64,000 bases of DNA from Geotalea sp. SG265 (lineage in GTDB: Bacteria > Desulfobacterota > Desulfuromonadia > Geobacterales > Geobacteraceae): NCBI RefSeq assembly GCF_022808985.1, contig NZ_JAKZFT010000008.1:1-64000 (forward strand), read 5' to 3'. The position numbers and the translations under genes were made by a program. Every line of letters begins with the position of its first letter. Positions within the stretch are counted from its first letter, which is position 1. Positions 41,005 through 51,240 of the stretch are shown piece after piece. The notes beneath the pieces were generated by a model. It did no database searches and was not told the DNA's origin. It was given only the letters and a program-made list of their open reading frames with translations.

Positions 41005-41748
41005 ATGTCAGGACATAATAAGTGGAGTACCATCAAACACAAAAAAGGCGCTGCCGATGCCAAGCGCGGCAAGATATTCACCAAACTGATAAAAGAGATT
41101 ACCGTCGCCGCCAAACTGGGTGGTGGCGACCCTGACGGCAACCCGAGATTGCGGACCGCCATCGACAAGGCCAAGGGCGAAAACATGCCCAAGGATAACA
41201 TAGAACGCGCCATCAAAAAGGGTACGGGTGGCATGGACGGTGTCGTTTACGAGGAAACCACCTACGAGGGGTATGGCCCGGGCGGCGCTGCCGTACTCGT
41301 GGAGGTCATGACAGATAACCGCAACCGCACCGTCTCCGACGTACGCAGTATATTCACCAAGTGCAACGGCAACATGGGGGAAGCGGGCTGCGTCTCCTGG
41401 ATGTTCGACAAGAAAGGCCTTATCGTCTTTCCCAAATCAGTTGATTTCGACAAGCTGTTTGAAGCTGCCATAGAAGCGGGCGCCGACGACGTCTCCGATG
41501 AAGATGAGCAGATAGAGGTAACAACCGACCCATCCAATTTCATGGAAGTGCGGGACGCCTTGGAAAAGGCAGGATTCAAACCTGAATCCGCAGAAGTTAC
41601 CATGATCCCCCAGACCATGGTCAAACTGGAAGGGAAACAGGCCGAAAACATGCTCAAGCTCATGGATCGAATGGAGGATAATGACGACGTCCAGAACGTC
41701 TATTCAAACTTCGACATCTCTGAAGAAGAGATGGATAAAATGATGTAG
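41005..41748 (+). CDS. yebC: YebC/PmpR family transcriptional regulator
   Basis: The ATG at 41005 (AAAGGAATTG upstream) begins [19 protein letters not shown], the invariant N-terminus of this family. The 247 residues fit it: [52 protein letters not shown] and YSNFDI near the end. YebC proteins bind DNA or relieve ribosome stalling, depending on the member studied. The position in front of ruvC is conserved in many bacteria. Confidence 0.93.
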   Translation: MSGHNKWSTIKHKKGAADAKRGKIFTKLIKEITVAAKLGGGDPDGNPRLRTAIDKAKGENMPKDNIERAIKKGTGGMDGVVYEETTYEGYGPGGAAVLVEVMTDNRNRTVSDVRSIFTKCNGNMGEAGCVSWMFDKKGLIVFPKSVDFDKLFEAAIEAGADDVSDEDEQIEVTTDPSNFMEVRDALEKAGFKPESAEVTMIPQTMVKLEGKQAENMLKLMDRMEDNDDVQNVYSNFDISEEEMDKMM

Positions 41749-41809
41749 GTTACCAGGGGCGGGTTTTGAACCCGCCCTTGAACGTTCGCCCGTCTCAATC
41801 GAAGGGGCC

Positions 41810-42331
41810 ATGAGAATACTCGGCATTGATCCAGGTTCACGCATCACCGGCTACGGCGTCGTCACCAAAGAGGGAAACCGCCTTATCCATGTGGACAACG
41901 GCGCCATCTTCACCGACAGTGCAAAGGATTTCCCGTCCCGCCTCAAACGCATCTACGGCAGCCTGAGCGAAATCATCGAAACCTACCGCCCCGACGCTGT
42001 GGCCGTGGAAAACATCTTCTTCTCCAATAATGTCCAGAGTGCCCTCAAACTTGGCCAGGCCAGGGGCGCCGCCATCGTTGCCGGCGTCAATGCAGGGCTG
42101 GATGTCTTCGAATATACGGCCCTGCAGGTGAAACAGGCGGTGGTAGGCAACGGCAAGGCCGCCAAACAGCAGGTGCAGCAGATGATCAAGGTATTGCTCA
42201 ACCTGCCCGAGATCGCCCAGGAAGATGCCTCCGACGCCCTTGCCGTGGCCATCTGCCATGCCCATTCCGTCACAGTCAAGCGCCTCACCAACACTATTCC
42301 AGCTACGAGCATCCCAAGAGGTCGCCGATGA
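41810..42331 (+). CDS. ruvC: Holliday junction resolvase RuvC
   Basis: RuvC cuts Holliday junctions. Catalytic acidic residues are visible: Asp7 ([12 protein letters not shown]), Glu in [10 protein letters not shown] and Asp in [14 protein letters not shown]. The 173-residue length is normal. GAAGGGG precedes the ATG and the stop overlaps the ruvA start by four bases (ATGA, 42328-42331). The third partner, ruvB, is 7.3 kb downstream after an inserted metabolic module. Confidence 0.96.
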   Translation: MRILGIDPGSRITGYGVVTKEGNRLIHVDNGAIFTDSAKDFPSRLKRIYGSLSEIIETYRPDAVAVENIFFSNNVQSALKLGQARGAAIVAGVNAGLDVFEYTALQVKQAVVGNGKAAKQQVQQMIKVLLNLPEIAQEDASDALAVAICHAHSVTVKRLTNTIPATSIPRGRR

Positions 42332-42927
42332 TAGCCCTTCTGACAGGAAAGCTTGCCCACAAATCCCCGGACTTTATCATCCTTGACGTCAACGGCGTCG
42401 GCTATCGGGTGCAGATCCCCTTTTCCACTTACTATGCCCTGCCCGAGGGGGGTAATACCGTCTCCCTTAATATATTCACCCACGTCAAGGAAGATGCCAT
42501 CAACCTCTATGGTTTTAGGACCATGGAAGAGAAGGAAATGTTCCAGCTGCTCATTTCCGTATCGGGTATCGGCCCCAAGCTGGGGAACGGCATTCTCTCC
42601 AATATAGAAGCGGAGCACCTCTCCGACGCCCTGATCCGGGGTGACCTGGCGAGACTGGCCACCATTCCGGGGATCGGTAAGAAGACCGCGGAACGCCTGG
42701 TACTGGAGCTGCGGGAAAAAGTGAAGAAGCTCGGCCACGGACCGCTGCAGCAGGATGCCGCACCAGCGGGCACCAACAACAATGTGAGAGACGATGTGGT
42801 TTCAGCCTTGGTCAATCTGGGATACAAGGAAGCGGTCGTACAGAAGACGGTGGATGGGATAGACATTGCCGCCGACGACTCTGTTGAATCACTCCTCAAA
42901 CAGGCATTGAAAAAGTTGATGAAATGA
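42328..42927 (+). CDS. ruvA: Holliday junction DNA helicase subunit RuvA
   Basis: RuvA binds four-way junctions and guides RuvB. The OB-fold N-domain (1-65: [24 protein letters not shown]), the tandem helix-hairpin-helix middle ([32 protein letters not shown]) and the small C-terminal RuvB-binding domain ([14 protein letters not shown]) are all present. The start overlaps the ruvC stop, so the two are coupled. Confidence 0.96.
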   Translation: MIALLTGKLAHKSPDFIILDVNGVGYRVQIPFSTYYALPEGGNTVSLNIFTHVKEDAINLYGFRTMEEKEMFQLLISVSGIGPKLGNGILSNIEAEHLSDALIRGDLARLATIPGIGKKTAERLVLELREKVKKLGHGPLQQDAAPAGTNNNVRDDVVSALVNLGYKEAVVQKTVDGIDIAADDSVESLLKQALKKLMK

Positions 42928-43248
42928 CCCGTAACATCGCAAGATTTCGCCCACCTGTATAAATTCAGATTTGAATCCCCCCTGTTGCAGTTTCCATGGC
43001 GCCCAGCCTCGCCGAACCTCACCTGATACGTCTGGGATCTATTTGGCTATCAATCATTTGCCAGTTGCGCCTGATCGGCGGTAGGAAATTTTTATTGCCG
43101 ACTGGTCGTCGGAGAAATCCGCCACAACTCTCGCGATGACTCGATCTACACCTACCTGATATTTTTTTGTCGACACTTTTTATTGAAAATAAAATTTTTA
43201 TGATATATATACAGTAAAAATAAATTTTACCGTTGAAAGTGTCGACAC
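42928..43248. promoter_or_regulatory. intergenic region with GntR-type operator sites
   Basis: No gene is seen. The palindrome TGTCGACA occurs at 43168-43175 and again, as GTGTCGACAC, at 43239-43248, directly before the gntR ATG. The flanks are related in reverse (TTTTTGTCGACACTTTT and GAAAGTGTCGACAC). Between them is an AT-rich stretch that should hold the promoter. The second site covers the ribosome-binding region, so bound GntR protein could block its own expression. Confidence 0.65.
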
Positions 43249-43950
43249 ATGAATACAATAAAGAATCGAAACCAGGAAGCCAGCCCATTAACAGACAGGA
43301 TATTTGACCAGCTGCAAGATTCCATCATCAAGGGTGAAATTCCTGCAGGGAGCAAGATTTCCGAGCCGGAACTATCCAAAACATATGGCGTAAGCAGGGG
43401 AACTTTGCGCGAGGCCTTGAGCCGTCTGGAAGAACGTCATCTTGTCATCCGGGCGCCAAACCATGGTGCGAGGGTCATCTCGCTTTCCTATGAGGAGCTG
43501 ATAGAAACATACCAGATTCGGGAAGTCCTAGGGGGTCTGGGATGCAGGCTCGCCGTCCGGAATATGACCGACAGTGAGATCGCTGAACTGCACAAGCTTC
43601 TGGATGAGCATGAGAAGAGCATTAAGGAAGATCAGGGGCTTTCCTACTACCAGCAGGAAGGGGAATTTGATTTCCATTACCGGATCTTGCAGGGAAGCCG
43701 CAACAAGATGCTCCTGGCTATTCTGGATGGCGGCCTCTACCAATTGATCAGGATGTATCGCTACCAGTTCAGCACCGACAGTCCCCGGCCGTTGTTGGCG
43801 CTCAAGGAACATCACCGCATTGTAGACGCCATAGAGGAGCGGGACGAGGATTTGGCGGAACTCCTCATGCGGCGCCACATACGAATTGCGCGCATCAGCG
43901 TCGAACAACGGCACAAAAAAGCCTTGGCAAAGGAGAAGGGTGATGTGTGA
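43249..43950 (+). CDS. GntR-family regulator of the methylcitrate genes
   Basis: The 233-residue protein has a GntR winged helix (about 10-75: DRIFDQLQDSIIKGEIPAGSKI, SRGTLREALSRLEERHLV). A FadR/FCD-type helical effector domain follows, with the metal-binding His pattern (LDEHEKSI, FHYRIL, EHHRIVDAIEERD). It overlaps prpB by eight bases and shares its transcript. By location it should sense a propionate-pathway intermediate and control gntR-prpBDC. The ribosome site is weak (GAAAG), in keeping with low, regulated expression. Confidence 0.88.
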   Translation: MNTIKNRNQEASPLTDRIFDQLQDSIIKGEIPAGSKISEPELSKTYGVSRGTLREALSRLEERHLVIRAPNHGARVISLSYEELIETYQIREVLGGLGCRLAVRNMTDSEIAELHKLLDEHEKSIKEDQGLSYYQQEGEFDFHYRILQGSRNKMLLAILDGGLYQLIRMYRYQFSTDSPRPLLALKEHHRIVDAIEERDEDLAELLMRRHIRIARISVEQRHKKALAKEKGDV

Positions 43951-44857
43951 GCAGACTTCTGCCGGAAAACTTTTCCGCAAGGCCATCGACAGCGACAAGC
44001 CTCTTCAGATTGTGGGGACGGTCAACGCCTACTGCGCAATTCTGGCCGAAAAGGCCGGTCACAAGGCAATCTATCTTTCCGGAGCCGGAGTCGCCAATGC
44101 TTCATTCGGTCTTCCCGACCTTGGCATTACCTCCCGTAACGATGTTCTGGAAGATGTCCGGCGTATTACCGGTATTTCGACCCTGCCGTTGCTGGTCGAC
44201 ATCGACACCGGATGGGGTGAGGAATTGGGAATCGCCCGCACGGTCAAGGAGATGATACGCGCTGGGGCAGCGGCGGTACACCTTGAGGACCAAGTGGAGT
44301 CGAAGCGCTGCGGCCATCGCCCCAACAAATCCATAGTTTCAAAAAACAGAATGGCAGACCGGATCAAGGCGGCGATGGATGCCAAAAGCAATGACGATTT
44401 CATGATCATGGCCCGTACCGACGCCCTGGCTACCGAAGGGGTTGAAGCTGCCGTCGACAGGGCTGTGTTCTATGTGGAGGCAGGCGCGGAGAGCATCTTT
44501 GCTGAAGGTGTGACGGACCTGGCCATGTACCGTCGATTTGCCGACGCCATTGACGTGCCGCTCCTGGCAAACATGACCGAATTCGGGAGGACCCCTTGCT
44601 ATAACAAGGAGCAGTTTGCTGCGCAGGGGGTTGCCATGGTGCTCTATCCGCTGAGCGCTTTCCGCGCCATGAGCAAAGCCGCACTGGATATATATGAAAC
44701 CATCCTGCGCGTCGGGACGCAGGAGTCGGTTTTGGCAGCCATGCAGTCCAGGGAGGATCTCTATGACCTGCTCAATTATTACGACTATGAGCAGATGCTC
44801 GACCATCGGTCATCCCGCGATATTGCAGAAAGGCAAGAGGGAAAGGGTAAACGATGA
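43943..44857 (+). CDS. prpB: 2-methylisocitrate lyase
   Basis: PrpB splits 2-methylisocitrate into pyruvate and succinate. The ATG at 43943 overlaps the gntR end. The isocitrate-lyase-superfamily barrel shows [26 protein letters not shown] (metal), the catalytic loop KRCGHRPNK with Cys, and [12 protein letters not shown]. The length of 304 residues fits PrpB rather than the longer isocitrate lyase. It overlaps prpD by four bases (ATGA). Confidence 0.94.
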   Translation: MCEQTSAGKLFRKAIDSDKPLQIVGTVNAYCAILAEKAGHKAIYLSGAGVANASFGLPDLGITSRNDVLEDVRRITGISTLPLLVDIDTGWGEELGIARTVKEMIRAGAAAVHLEDQVESKRCGHRPNKSIVSKNRMADRIKAAMDAKSNDDFMIMARTDALATEGVEAAVDRAVFYVEAGAESIFAEGVTDLAMYRRFADAIDVPLLANMTEFGRTPCYNKEQFAAQGVAMVLYPLSAFRAMSKAALDIYETILRVGTQESVLAAMQSREDLYDLLNYYDYEQMLDHRSSRDIAERQEGKGKR

Positions 44858-46299
44858 GGGCGACTGCCGAAATGAATGTCCGTTCCGAACCGGATCAGGT
44901 GCTGGTCGACATAGCCGACTATGTCACGGGTTACATGGTCACCAGTTGCGAGGCCCGCAATACCGCCCGTCACAGTCTGCTGGATGCTCTCGGCTGCGGC
45001 ATGCTGGCACTGACGTTTCCCGAATGCACCAAACTGCTCGGGCCGTTAGTTCCCGGCACCATCGTCCCCCACGGCGCCCGGGTTCCGGGGACCAGCTATG
45101 AGCTTGATCCAGTCAAAGCCGCCTTTGACATCGGCTGCATCATACGATGGCTCGACTTCAACGACACCTGGCTGGCCGCTGAATGGGGGCACCCGTCGGA
45201 CAACCTGGGAGCGATCCTGGCGGTTGCTGATCACCTGAGCCGGCGCAATCTGGCCGAAGGGAAAGCCCCGGTGACCATGGGCGAGGTTTTGACCTGCATG
45301 GTCATGGCCCATGAGATCCAGGGGTGCCTGGCCCTGGAGAACAGCTTCAACCGGGTGGGTCTCGACCATGTCCTGTTGGTTAAAGTCGCCTCGACCGCCG
45401 TTGTCATGAGGCTGCTCGGGGGAACGAAAGAACAGATCATCGATGCCCTCTCCCAGGCGTGGGTCGACGGCCAGAGCCTGCGTACCTATCGCCATGCACC
45501 CAACACCGGCAGCCGCAAATCGTGGGCCGCAGGGGATGCCGCCAGTCGGGGGGTACAGTTGGCATTTATTACCCTCCAGGGGGAGAAGGGATACCCAAGT
45601 GCGCTCACCGCACCCACCTGGGGTTTCTACGATGTTTCGTTCAAGGGGGAACCATTCCGCTTCCAGCGCCGCTATGCCTCATACGTCATGGAAAACGTCC
45701 TCTTCAAGATCGCCTACCCTGCGGAATTCCATGCCCAGACGGCCGTCGAAGCCGCTGTGAGACTCCATCCCCAGGTGCGGGACCGACTTAACGACATCAA
45801 AAGGGTTGTCATCACTACCCATGAATCAGCCATCCGTATCATCAGCAAGACGGGGAAACTCCACAACCCGGCGGACCGGGACCACTGCCTCCAATATATG
45901 ACCGCAATAGGTCTCCTTTTCGGCACTTTGACCGCCGAGCATTACGAGGAGAAAGTGGCGGCCGATCCGCGCATCGACACCCTGCGGGAACGGATGGAAG
46001 TGGTGGAAGAACCTCGCTTCAGCCGCGAATACCTTGAGCCGGACAAACGCTCCATTGCCAATGCCGTCCAGGTATTCTTCAGCGACGGCACCGGCACCGA
46101 GCGTGTCGAAGTGCAATACCCCTTGGGACATCGACGGCGGCGCGCCGAAGGAATTCCGCTTCTGCTTGCGAAATTCCGGGCAAACCTGGCCGTGCTTTTC
46201 CCTGAAGAACAGGTCCAACGGATAGTCGCTTCCTGCCAGGACCAACAACAGTTGGAGAAAACTCCGGTCCATGAATTCATGGAGCTGTTTCGCATCTGA
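44854..46299 (+). CDS. prpD: 2-methylcitrate dehydratase
   Basis: PrpD dehydrates 2-methylcitrate to 2-methyl-cis-aconitate without an iron-sulfur cluster. The 481-residue product has the MmgE/PrpD fold: [49 protein letters not shown] and the later [10 protein letters not shown] and [13 protein letters not shown]. It is translationally coupled to prpB. A second dehydratase/isomerase such as AcnD/PrpF is not encoded here, and none is needed with PrpD. Confidence 0.93.
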   Translation: MRATAEMNVRSEPDQVLVDIADYVTGYMVTSCEARNTARHSLLDALGCGMLALTFPECTKLLGPLVPGTIVPHGARVPGTSYELDPVKAAFDIGCIIRWLDFNDTWLAAEWGHPSDNLGAILAVADHLSRRNLAEGKAPVTMGEVLTCMVMAHEIQGCLALENSFNRVGLDHVLLVKVASTAVVMRLLGGTKEQIIDALSQAWVDGQSLRTYRHAPNTGSRKSWAAGDAASRGVQLAFITLQGEKGYPSALTAPTWGFYDVSFKGEPFRFQRRYASYVMENVLFKIAYPAEFHAQTAVEAAVRLHPQVRDRLNDIKRVVITTHESAIRIISKTGKLHNPADRDHCLQYMTAIGLLFGTLTAEHYEEKVAADPRIDTLRERMEVVEEPRFSREYLEPDKRSIANAVQVFFSDGTGTERVEVQYPLGHRRRRAEGIPLLLAKFRANLAVLFPEEQVQRIVASCQDQQQLEKTPVHEFMELFRI

Positions 46300-46375
46300 T
46301 TATCGCCGGAAGGAGGTTTTGCAGTCGATTCACTGAACTATTTTCGCACAACCACTACGAAAGGAGAGTAGTACC

Positions 46376-47692
46376 ATGGCATTAAAAGAAACGCTTGCGC
46401 AGAAGATCGAGGAATTCCGTCCCCGCACCACCAGACTGGTCAAGGAGTTCGGCAAGGTCAAGGTTGACGAGGTCACCATCGAGCAGTGCATCGGCGGCGC
46501 CCGCGACATCCGCAGCCTGGTGACCGACATTTCCTACCTGGATCCCCAGGAGGGCATCCGGTTCCGCGGCAAGACCATTCCCGAGACCTTTGCCTCCCTC
46601 CCGAAGGCGGCTGGTTCGGATTATCCGACCGTCGAAGCATTCTGGTATTTCTTGCTGACCGGGAACGTTCCCACTCAGCCCCAGGTGGATGAAGTGCTGG
46701 CCGAATGGAAGGTCCGCCAGAAAGTCCCTCAATATGTCTTTGACACCATCCGCACCCTGCCCCGGGACAGCCACCCCATGGCGATGCTTTCGGTGGGCAT
46801 TACCGCCATGCAGCGGGACTCCAAATTCGCTGCTCTTTACAATGCCGGCAGATTCAACAAACTGACCGCATGGGAAACCGTCTACGAGGACGCCTGCGAC
46901 ATCGTCGCCCGCATTCCGATTATCGCAGCATTCATCTATAACCTGAAGTACAAAGGAGACAAGCAGATCGCCATCGATCCCGCACTGGACATGGGAGCCA
47001 ATTTCGCCCATATGATCGGCCAGAGTGAGGCATACAAGGATGTAGCACGGATGTACTTCATCCTCCACTCCGACCACGAATCCGGCAACGTCTCGGCCCA
47101 CACCACTCACCTGGTGCATTCAGCCCTGTCAGACCCCTACTACGCCTATGCCGCCGGCTTGAACGGCCTGGCCGGACCGCTTCACGGACGTGCCAACCAG
47201 GAAGTGCTGGACTGGACCATTAAATTTCAGGAGAAGTACTGTAAAGATCAGGAACCGACCAAAGAGCTCATCACCAAGGCGCTGTGGGAAACGCTCAACT
47301 CTGGTCAGGTCATACCCGGTTACGGCCATGCTGTCTTGCGCAAAACCGATCCCCGTTACACTTCACAGCGCGAATTCTGCCAGAAGCACCTGCCGCAAGA
47401 CCCGCTTTTCAAGCTGGTTTCCATGATCTTTGAGGTTGCGCCAGGCGTTCTCACCGAGCACGGCAAGACCAAGAATCCTTGGCCCAACGTCGACGCCCAA
47501 TCCGGAGTTATCCAGTGGCATTACGGGGTCAAAGAGTGGGACTTCTACACCGTTCTGTTCGGTGTCGGCCGGGCTCTCGGCTGCATGGCCAACATCACCT
47601 GGGACCGCGGGCTTGGCTACGCAATCGAACGTCCGAAATCGGTGACCATCCCCATGCTTGAAAAGTGGGCGGAAAAAGGTGGCCGCCTGTAG
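46376..47692 (+). CDS. prpC: eukaryote-type citrate synthase, probably 2-methylcitrate synthase
   Basis: The 438-residue enzyme belongs to the citrate synthase group that resembles mitochondrial enzymes, known from Geobacter. It has an N-terminal helical extension, the first active-site His in HSDHESGNVSAHTTHLV, the second in VIPGYGHAVLRKTDPRY and an Asp in the C-terminal domain. Context (between prpD and a CoA-transferase, under GntR) argues for condensing propionyl-CoA with oxaloacetate. A role in the ordinary TCA cycle cannot be excluded from sequence. GAAAGGAG precedes the ATG. Confidence 0.85.
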   Translation: MALKETLAQKIEEFRPRTTRLVKEFGKVKVDEVTIEQCIGGARDIRSLVTDISYLDPQEGIRFRGKTIPETFASLPKAAGSDYPTVEAFWYFLLTGNVPTQPQVDEVLAEWKVRQKVPQYVFDTIRTLPRDSHPMAMLSVGITAMQRDSKFAALYNAGRFNKLTAWETVYEDACDIVARIPIIAAFIYNLKYKGDKQIAIDPALDMGANFAHMIGQSEAYKDVARMYFILHSDHESGNVSAHTTHLVHSALSDPYYAYAAGLNGLAGPLHGRANQEVLDWTIKFQEKYCKDQEPTKELITKALWETLNSGQVIPGYGHAVLRKTDPRYTSQREFCQKHLPQDPLFKLVSMIFEVAPGVLTEHGKTKNPWPNVDAQSGVIQWHYGVKEWDFYTVLFGVGRALGCMANITWDRGLGYAIERPKSVTIPMLEKWAEKGGRL

Positions 47693-47747
47693 TACCCGGC
47701 CTAAAAACATTTTCACTGTATACACCAAATACGAACAGGAGTTTACT

Positions 47748-49343
47748 ATGTCAGAATACGGAACACTGCAAGAGCGAGTACGCTGCAAAACGCTGCTGAA
47801 CAAAGTAATGAAGGCGGAAGAAACCATCCCGTTTTTCAAGGATGGCATGAACCTGGGGTGGTCCGGTTTCACCCCTGCCGGTTATCCCAAAGCGGTCCCC
47901 ATTGCCCTGGCTGACCATGTGGAAAAGAACAATCTCCAGGGGAAACTTCGCTTCAGTATCTTCACCGGTGCATCGGTCGGCGCCGAAACGGAAGACCGCT
48001 GGGCGACCCTGAACATGATCGACCGCCGCTGGCCGTACCAGACCGGCAAGAACATCGCCGCTGGCATCAACGAAGGACGGATTCGCATGGGAGACAAGCA
48101 CCTATCGCTGTTCGCCCAGGATCTCGGTTACGGCTTTTACACCAAGGACACCCCCAGTGGCAAGCTGGATTTGGCCATTATCGAGGTTTCAGCGATTACG
48201 GAAGACGGTGGTCTGATCCCCACATCCTCGGGCGGAGTCATCCCGGAAATACTCATGATGTGCGACCGGATCATCGTCGAAGTCAATATCGGCCAGCCCT
48301 CATTCGAGGGGATGCATGACAACATCATCTGCAACAACCCACCCAACAGGCAGGTCATGAATATCACCAGGGCCGATTCCCGCATCGGTACCACCTATGT
48401 TCCGTGCGATCCGGCCAAAATCATCGCCGTGGTCGAGTCAAAGTATCGCGACAACGGCCGGGCCTTTTCCGAACAGGATGAAACTTCCGAGGCCATCGCC
48501 AATCACATCATTGACTTCTTCAGCCATGAGGTGAAGGTTGGCCGGTTGCCGAAAAATCTCTTACCGCTCCAGTCGGGGGTAGGCTCCATTGCCAACGCCG
48601 TCATCGGCGGCCTGGCAAAAGGCCCGTTCAGCGACCTCAGCGTCTACACCGAAGTGTTGCAGGACACCATGCTTGACCTCATCGATTCCGGCAAGCTCAA
48701 CTGTGCGTCGTCCTGCTCGCTCTCCCTTTCCAAGGATGAGGGGTTCCCGCGCTTTTTTGCCGACATGGAAAAGTATGCAGGCAAGATCCTGATCCGACCG
48801 CTTGCCATCTCCAACGCCCCTGAGCCCATCCGCCGCCTCGGTGTCATTGCCATGAACACCCCGGTGGAGATCGACATCTACGCCCACGCCAACTCAACAC
48901 TGGTCGGCGGTACCAGGATGATCAACGGTATAGGTGGTTCCGGCGATTTCCTCCGCAATGGTTATCTCAAGATCATGCACACCCCATCGAGCCGTCCCAC
49001 CAAAACCGACCCGACCGGCATTACCTGTGTCGTTCCACACTGCTCGCACATCGACCACACGGAACACGACCTCGACTGCGTGGTGACCGAGCAGGGACTG
49101 GCCGATCTGCGCGGTCTGGCGCCGAAGGAGCGCGCAAAACGCATTATCGAGAAATGCGCCCATCCCGACTACAAACCGATTCTTGCCGAATATCTGGAAA
49201 TTGCGACCAGAGACTGCGTCGCACGGAAAGTGGGCCATGAGCCCCAGTTGTGGGACAGGGCGTTCAAGATGCAGCTGAACCTGGCCCAGAACGGCACCAT
49301 GAAGATCAAGGACTGGAACATCAGGATAGATTTGTGCAACTGA
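47748..49343 (+). CDS. acetyl-CoA hydrolase/transferase family CoA-transferase
   Basis: The ATG at 47748 (AGGAG upstream) gives 531 residues. The family's two halves are present: GMNLGWSGFTPAGYPKAVP and, later, LPLQSGVGSIANAVIGGL...YTEVLQDTMLDL, with the likely catalytic Glu in the TEVLQD phrase. Then comes SCSLSLSKDEG and GGSGDFLRNGYLKIM. Geobacter uses relatives to swap CoA between succinyl-CoA and acetate. Within this module it may activate propionate with succinyl-CoA or acetyl-CoA. It follows prpC by 55 bases. Confidence 0.88.
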   Translation: MSEYGTLQERVRCKTLLNKVMKAEETIPFFKDGMNLGWSGFTPAGYPKAVPIALADHVEKNNLQGKLRFSIFTGASVGAETEDRWATLNMIDRRWPYQTGKNIAAGINEGRIRMGDKHLSLFAQDLGYGFYTKDTPSGKLDLAIIEVSAITEDGGLIPTSSGGVIPEILMMCDRIIVEVNIGQPSFEGMHDNIICNNPPNRQVMNITRADSRIGTTYVPCDPAKIIAVVESKYRDNGRAFSEQDETSEAIANHIIDFFSHEVKVGRLPKNLLPLQSGVGSIANAVIGGLAKGPFSDLSVYTEVLQDTMLDLIDSGKLNCASSCSLSLSKDEGFPRFFADMEKYAGKILIRPLAISNAPEPIRRLGVIAMNTPVEIDIYAHANSTLVGGTRMINGIGGSGDFLRNGYLKIMHTPSSRPTKTDPTGITCVVPHCSHIDHTEHDLDCVVTEQGLADLRGLAPKERAKRIIEKCAHPDYKPILAEYLEIATRDCVARKVGHEPQLWDRAFKMQLNLAQNGTMKIKDWNIRIDLCN

Positions 49344-49370
49344 CAAAATAATGCATGAAGGAGTGTTACG

Positions 49371-49985
49371 ATGACCCACAGCGAAGACAATGGTGCAACG
49401 AGGTTGGCACTCAACGATACCACAGCAAATCCGGCTCCCCTCGGTCTGCTCGGCTTCGGGATGACGACAGTTCTGCTCAACCTGCACAATGCTGGGATGT
49501 TTCCCCTGGATTCCATGATACTCAGCATGGGCATTTTCTATGGAGGGCTTGGACAGATCATCGTCGGAGTCATGGAGTGGAAGAAAAACAACACGTTCGG
49601 TGCAACGGCCTTCACTTCCTACGGTCTGTTCTGGCTTACCCTAGTGGCATTGATCATCTTGCCGAAAACCGGCCTAATCCAGGCTCCAGACAACTCTGCC
49701 ATGACTGCCTACCTGGCAATGTGGGGGCTGTTTACCGGTGTTCTTTTCCTAGGCACTTTGAAGATGAACCGGGCATTGCAGGTCGTATTCGGATCGTTGA
49801 CGGTCTTGTTTTTCCTCCTTGCGGCCGGCGATGTCACCGGAAACCAGATCATCAAGATCTTCGCAGGATATGAAGGGATTCTCTGCGGCCTGTCAGCTAT
49901 TTACGCCGGGCTGGCCCAGGTTATTAATGAAGTTTATGGAAAGGCTATTGCACCGTTAGGAATTGTGCAGGCGGAGCACCTTTAA
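49371..49985 (+). CDS. satP: SatP/YaaH family acetate (short-chain acid) transporter
   Basis: The 204-residue protein has six TM segments and the signature [14 protein letters not shown] near residue 20, typical of the GPR1/FUN34/YaaH family. [22 protein letters not shown] and YGLFWLT are also conserved. These proteins carry acetate, succinate and other short monocarboxylates. As the last gene of the propionate module it could import propionate. GAAGGAG precedes the ATG, and a hairpin with a short T-run follows. Confidence 0.9.
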   Translation: MTHSEDNGATRLALNDTTANPAPLGLLGFGMTTVLLNLHNAGMFPLDSMILSMGIFYGGLGQIIVGVMEWKKNNTFGATAFTSYGLFWLTLVALIILPKTGLIQAPDNSAMTAYLAMWGLFTGVLFLGTLKMNRALQVVFGSLTVLFFLLAAGDVTGNQIIKIFAGYEGILCGLSAIYAGLAQVINEVYGKAIAPLGIVQAEHL

Positions 49986-50041
49986 GAAAGGTACTCGCTG
50001 GCATCTGGCACATGAGGTCCCAGCAACAACCAGCAAAAAAG

Positions 50042-50072
50042 ATGGCTGCCGGATGATCGGCAGCCATGTCTT
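50042..50072 (+). terminator. hairpin after satP
   Basis: ATGGCTGCCG (50042-50051) and CGGCAGCCAT (50058-50067) form a 10-bp stem with loop GATGAT, followed by GTCTTT. The T-run is short, so termination may be partial. Confidence 0.55.
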
Positions 50073-50214
50073 TGCCTTGAGATGCAGTAAAAAGGATGAG
50101 ATGCAAAACCGCAAGCTGACCTTTCTGTATCCATTCCGATCCCCCTCCCCGCTTGACCTTTCCCGGCAACTGGTATACCTTAAGCCGTTCCGAATACCGG
50201 CAAGGAATGACAGG

Positions 50215-51237
50215 ATGACCCGGACCATCACCCCCGACATAACCGATGACGATGCACTCATCGAAGCAACCCTGCGCCCCAAGTCCCTGGACGATTATGT
50301 GGGCCAGGAAAAGACCAAGGGAAACCTGCGGGTCTTTATCGAGGCAGCCCGAGGCCGCGGCGAGGCGCTGGACCATGTGCTTCTCTATGGCCCCCCCGGA
50401 CTGGGAAAAACGACTCTGGCCAATATTATCGCCTGCGAAATGGGGGTCAACATCAAGTCCACGTCGGGACCGGTCATCGAGCGACCGGGAGATCTGGCGG
50501 CCATTCTCACCAACCTTGAACCCCACGATGTGCTCTTCATCGACGAGATCCACCGCCTTTCCCATGTGGTGGAGGAAATCCTCTACCCGGCCATGGAAGA
50601 TTTCCAGTTGGACATCATCATCGGTCAAGGACCCAGCGCCCGCACCATCAAGCTGGATCTGCCCAAATTCACCCTGGTGGGGGCCACGACCCGTGCAGGA
50701 CTCCTGTCATCCCCCCTGCGTGATCGCTTCGGCGTCATCTCCCGCTTGGAGTTCTATACCATAGATGAGTTGGCCTTCATCATCACCCGCTCGGCACGCA
50801 TCCTCGGCATGGAGATCAAGGCCGAAGGGGCAACAGAGCTTGCGCGCCGCAGCCGCGGCACCCCCAGAATCGCTAACCGCCTGCTGCGCCGGGTCCGGGA
50901 CTTCGCCCAGGTCAAAGCAGACGGCATCATTACCATCGAGGTGGTCAAGGACGCCCTGGCGCTCCTGGAAATCGACCACATGGGCTTCGACTACATGGAT
51001 CGCATGATCCTCTTGACCATCATCGACAAGTTCGGCGGCGGGCCGGTGGGTCTCGACACTATCGCTGCCGCCATCAGCGAGGAAAGCGACACCATAGAGG
51101 ACGTCTACGAGCCGTTTCTTATCCAGAACGGCTTTTTGAATCGCACTCCTCGCGGCAGAGTCGCCACCAGGGCAGCCTACGAACATTTCGGGCGCATCAT
51201 CCCTGAACCACCCCAGGGAAAACTCTTCCAGGACTAG
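50215..51237 (+). CDS. ruvB: Holliday junction DNA helicase RuvB
   Basis: RuvB is the hexameric AAA+ motor that migrates Holliday junctions with RuvA. The ATG at 50215 (AAGGA upstream) gives 340 residues. Motifs: [14 protein letters not shown], Walker A GPPGLGKT, Walker [10 protein letters not shown], sensor [10 protein letters not shown], and the C-terminal winged helix with [13 protein letters not shown]. It is separated from ruvCA by the gntR-prp-satP module and joined by three bases to the DnaA-like gene. Confidence 0.97.
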   Translation: MTRTITPDITDDDALIEATLRPKSLDDYVGQEKTKGNLRVFIEAARGRGEALDHVLLYGPPGLGKTTLANIIACEMGVNIKSTSGPVIERPGDLAAILTNLEPHDVLFIDEIHRLSHVVEEILYPAMEDFQLDIIIGQGPSARTIKLDLPKFTLVGATTRAGLLSSPLRDRFGVISRLEFYTIDELAFIITRSARILGMEIKAEGATELARRSRGTPRIANRLLRRVRDFAQVKADGIITIEVVKDALALLEIDHMGFDYMDRMILLTIIDKFGGGPVGLDTIAAAISEESDTIEDVYEPFLIQNGFLNRTPRGRVATRAAYEHFGRIIPEPPQGKLFQD

Positions 51238-51240
51238 GCC

